From CAZFYZ01 sp964523735 (GTDB lineage Bacteria > Armatimonadota > UBA5829): a stretch of 7,229 nt of DNA. Made by a program: the position numbers and the translations under genes. Shown here one piece after another: positions 4,338 to 7,229 of this stretch. The notes below the pieces were generated by a model, which ran no database searches, had not been told where the DNA came from, and saw only the letters and a list, made by a program, of their open reading frames with translations. The stretch's first letter is position 1; the number at the start of each line of letters is the position of its first letter. The DNA lies in contig CAZFYZ010000166.1 in the NCBI GenBank assembly GCA_964523735.1, positions 1 through 7,229 on the forward strand, written 5' to 3'.

Positions 4338-7229
4338 CTATTCGCTCTTCTTGCCGTTTGTGCTAATCTCTGCAAGTTGCTTGTAGAGATTGTAGCGCCG
4401 ATCCACGTCCTTCTGCGCGAGGGTCATCAGCTCGGCGGCTGCGTCCGGCTTGGCCTTCTTTAGGACTCGGTAGCGGTTCTCACCGTAAGCGTACTCCTCG
4501 AAGGTCATGGTCGGCGGCTTGCTGTCGAACTTCAGCGGGTTCTCGCCCTTCTCCGCGCGATCCGGGTTGTAGGTGTAGAGCAGCCAGTGGCCGGAGTTAA
4601 TCGCCTTCTTCTGCTCGTCAATCCCGAACGTAGTGTCGATACCGTGCGCGATGCAGTGCGCGTAGCAGATGACGATCGACGGGCCGTCGTACGCTTCCGC
4701 CTCCATCAGCGTTCGCACGAGATGAGCCGGGTTGGCAAGCGATACGGCCGCGGTGTAGACGGTCCCGTAAGCCATTGCCATCATGCCCAGATCCTTCTTG
4801 CCGGCAGGCTTGCCGCCAGCCGCGAACTTCGCCGTAGCGCCGCGCGGGGTGGACTTGGACATCTGGCCGCCAGTGTTGGAGTAGACCTCGGTGTCCAGAA
4901 CGAGCAGGTTCACGTTCTTGCCTGAAGCAATCACGTGGTCCAACCCTCCGTAGCCGATGTCATACGCCCAGCCGTCGCCGCCGATGNNNNNNNNNNAAGC
5001 TGCTTCCCAATGCCGCACTCACCTGTGCAGGTGCTCAGAACGTCCTTGAGTTGCTTGATACGGGCTCTCTGCTCCTCGATACCGGCCTGGGTTGACTGGT
5101 CGGCGTTCTTGATCGCATCAGCCAGCTCAGGCTTGATCTTGGTTCCTTCAGCAACAGCCCGATCGAGCAGCTCGACTGCATACTCGTTCATCTTGTCGAT
5201 GGTCAGGCGGTAGCCCATACCGAACTCGGCGTTGTCCTCGAAGAGGCTATTCGCCCAAGCCGGACCGAGGCCGTCCTTGCGCTTCGTGTAAGGCGTCGTC
5301 GGCAGGTTCGCGCCATAGATCGATGAACAACCAGTCGCATTAGCGATGACCGCTCGATCTCCAAAGAGCTGAGTGACGAGCTTCACGTAAGGAGTTTCGC
5401 CGCAGCCCGCACACGCGCCGGAGAACTCGAACATAGTTGGCATGAACTGGCTTCCCTGGACAGTCGCCGGGTTGTAGAGGGCCGGGTCGGTCTCAGGCAG
5501 GTTCAGGAAGAAGTCCCAGTTCTCGGCCTCGGCGGCTCTCAGCGGCTCCTGCGGAACCATATTGATGGCCTTGCGACCGGTCGGCTCGCCCTGAGCATTC
5601 TTCTCTTTGCCGGGGCAGTTCTGAACGCAGAGACCGCATCCCGTGCAGTCCTCAGGAGCAACCTGCACCGTGAACTTCTTGCCACCGAGCTTGCCCTTGC
5701 CGTCAACGCTCTTGAATGTAGCCGGAGCCTTTGCGAGTTCTGCTGCGTCGTAGGCCTTGAGCCTGATTGTCGCGTGCGGGCAGTAGAGCGAGCACATTCC
5801 GCACTGCAGGCAGACGCTGGGCTCCCACTCGGGGATCTCGACAGCGATATTGCGCTTCTCGAATGCAGTGGTTCCAGTCATGTACTTGCCATCGATAGGC
5901 ATCTTGCTGACAGGGATCTGGTCACCGCGCATAGCCATAATCTCTGCGGTGACTTCCTTGACGAACTGCGGAGCGCAGTCGCACACGACCGGCGGCATCT
6001 TGACACTCGAGGTGACATGGTCCGGATACTTGACCTCGATCGTGTTCTCGAGGGCGGCATCCACGGCCTTGTTATTCATCTCGACGACCTTCTCGCCGTA
6101 GCGGCCGTAGGTCTTCGTGACGGCCTTCTTGATCAACGCAACCGCCTCGTCAATGGGCAGAATGTTGCTGATCTTGAAGAAGGCGGTTTGCATGATGATG
6201 TTGATTCTCGGGCCAAGGCCGATCTCCTGGGCCAGCGAGATGGCGTCGATCACGAAGAACTTGACCTTCTTGTCGATGATGGTCTGCTGCACTTCCTGCG
6301 GCAGCGTGTCCCAGACCTTGTCGGCCGGGTGCTGCGAGGTCAAGAGGAACATTCCGCCTTCCTCGATGTTACGAAGCATGTCATACTTCTCGAGGAAGCT
6401 CGGGTTGTGGCAGGCCACGAAGTCGGCGCGATCGATGAGATACGGGCTGCGGATCGGCTTCTTGCCGAATCGCAGGTGCGAAACGGTCAGGGAGCCGGCC
6501 TTCTTGGAGTCATAAACGAAGTAGCCCTGCGCGTAGTTGTCGGTCGCATCGCCGATGATCTTGATAGAGTTCTTGTTGGCTGAAACGGTTCCGTCGGATC
6601 CGAGGCCGTAGAACATCGCACGGTAGGTGTCTTTGTCAGCGGTCGAGAACGTGGGATCGTACTTGATGCTCAGACCAGTGAGGTCGTCCTCTATGCCCAC
6701 AACGTAGTGATTCAGCGGCTTGGCCGAATCGAGGTCGTCGAAGACGCCCTTGACCATCGCGGGTGTGAACTCCTTGGAGCCCAGGCCGTAGCGGCCGCCG
6801 ACAACCACCGGCATAGTCTTGAACGGAGCTGTCCCCGCAGAGATTGCCTCTTCGAGAGCAGCAACCACGTCCAGATACAGAGGCTCGCCAAGGGAGCCCG
6901 GCTCTTTGGTTCGGTCGAGGACCGCGATCTTCTTGACGGAGGCCGGCAGCGCGTCCACGAAAGCCTTGACGCTGAACNNNNNNNNNNCGATAGAGGCGAA
7001 CCTTGAGGACGCCCAGCTTCTGGCCCTGCGCGTTGAGGTACTCGACGGTCTCGTGCGTGGTCTCCGCGCCGGAGCCCATGATCACGATCACCTTCTCAGC
7101 GTCGGGAGCGCCGACGTAGTCGAACAGGTGATACTGGCGACCGACGAGCTTGGCGAACTTGTCCATCGTGTCCTGGACAATGCCTGTGCAGGCCTCATAG
7201 AGCTTGTTGGGGGTTTCGCGGCCCTGGAA
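4338..7229 (-). CDS. nifJ: Pyruvate:ferredoxin (flavodoxin) oxidoreductase, 5'-partial, split by two assembly gaps
   Basis: The enzyme oxidises pyruvate with CoA to acetyl-CoA and CO2 and passes electrons to ferredoxin or flavodoxin. It is the single-chain type, about 1170-1200 residues in the family. About 957 residues are readable here, so roughly 210 N-terminal residues (pyruvate-binding domain) lie beyond the right edge. In order: domain II (YHLFDYVGAPDAEKVIVIMG, AVLDRTKEPGSLGEP); domain III (GLGSDGTVSANK, RSPYLIDRADFVACH); an EKR segment (GTTAFEKRNIAVEIPEW); a two-cluster ferredoxin domain (CLQCGMCSLYC near 5780-5816, CTGCGLCVQNC near 5617-5652); and the TPP domain, with proximal-cluster cysteines in CAGCGET and TGCSS and probably in IVICYAHC, plus GGDGWAYDIGYGGLDHV. 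It ends at TAG 4338-4340. Readable segments are 7229-6988, 6977-4997 and 4986-4338; none has an internal stop, but the N10 runs throw the segments out of frame with each other. The promoter is outside the window. Confidence 0.96.
4987..4996. other. Assembly gap (N10) inside the PFOR gene
   Basis: Ten Ns separate ECGIGKQL from IGGDGWAYD on the minus strand. Ten bases do not keep the frame. Relatives usually have a stretch such as ADYLVKKSVW before this glycine-rich TPP motif, so about 12-15 residues are probably missing, more than the Ns imply. Confidence 0.9.
6978..6987. other. Assembly gap (N10) inside the PFOR gene
   Basis: Ten Ns separate VLKVRLYR from FSVKAFVDAL on the minus strand. The family motif here is RLYRPF(S/D), which needs only three bases (completing an Arg codon and most of a Pro codon). 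Ten Ns break the frame, so the run is a fixed-size placeholder, not a measured length. Confidence 0.9.

Noticed and set aside
5774..6583. Long plus-strand open frame (269 codons) opposite PFOR
   Set aside because: It lies wholly antisense to well-supported PFOR sequence, is rich in Asp, Leu, Val and Arg as expected of a reverse-complement shadow, and shows no domain or ribosome binding site.
1..7229. tRNA, rRNA, CRISPR array, insertion sequence or prophage genes
   Set aside because: No cloverleaf, spaced direct repeats, transposase motifs or phage proteins were seen; the only short repeats are the promoter-region dyads and octamers listed.

Overview
This is a GC-rich window from a bacterial scaffold, probably a metagenome-assembled genome: it contains two runs of exactly ten Ns, both inside one coding region. 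Both ends are cut within genes. A large pyruvate:ferredoxin oxidoreductase points to anaerobic pyruvate metabolism. The secreted right-handed beta-helix protein (choice-of-anchor-Q-like region plus OB-like tail) and the secreted TIM-barrel protein are of types I associate with Armatimonadota and similar polysaccharide-rich environmental lineages. That taxonomic guess is an inference of low certainty.

Layout, left to right. (1) 3-1170 (+): the C-terminal part of a secreted beta-helix protein, broken by a one-base frameshift near 850-855. (2) 1171-1274: a sigma70-like promoter and a leader with several dyads. (3) 1275-2531 (+): a secreted glycoside-hydrolase-like protein. (4) 2537-3601 (-): rsgA, the ribosome-assembly GTPase, convergent with the previous gene and only 5 bp from it. 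(5) 3602-3745: a divergent control region with one good promoter for each direction and a dyad between them. (6) 3746-4253 (+): a BrnT-type toxin-antitoxin pair. The toxin frame carries a TGA at codon 70, yet the conserved family C-terminus continues in the same frame after it and overlaps the antitoxin start. (7) 4278-4310: a perfect 14-bp hairpin between convergent units. (8) 4338-7229 (-): pyruvate:ferredoxin oxidoreductase, lacking its N-terminus and interrupted by both assembly gaps. The N10 spacers break its frame, but the protein is otherwise continuous.

The genes are not one operon. The first two look like export or carbohydrate functions, rsgA and the PFOR gene are housekeeping, and the toxin-antitoxin pair is a small accessory module between them. 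No new multi-gene system is evident. The most notable items are the stop-interrupted toxin frame, its non-textbook antitoxin, and an unassigned secreted glycosidase-like protein with a structured leader.
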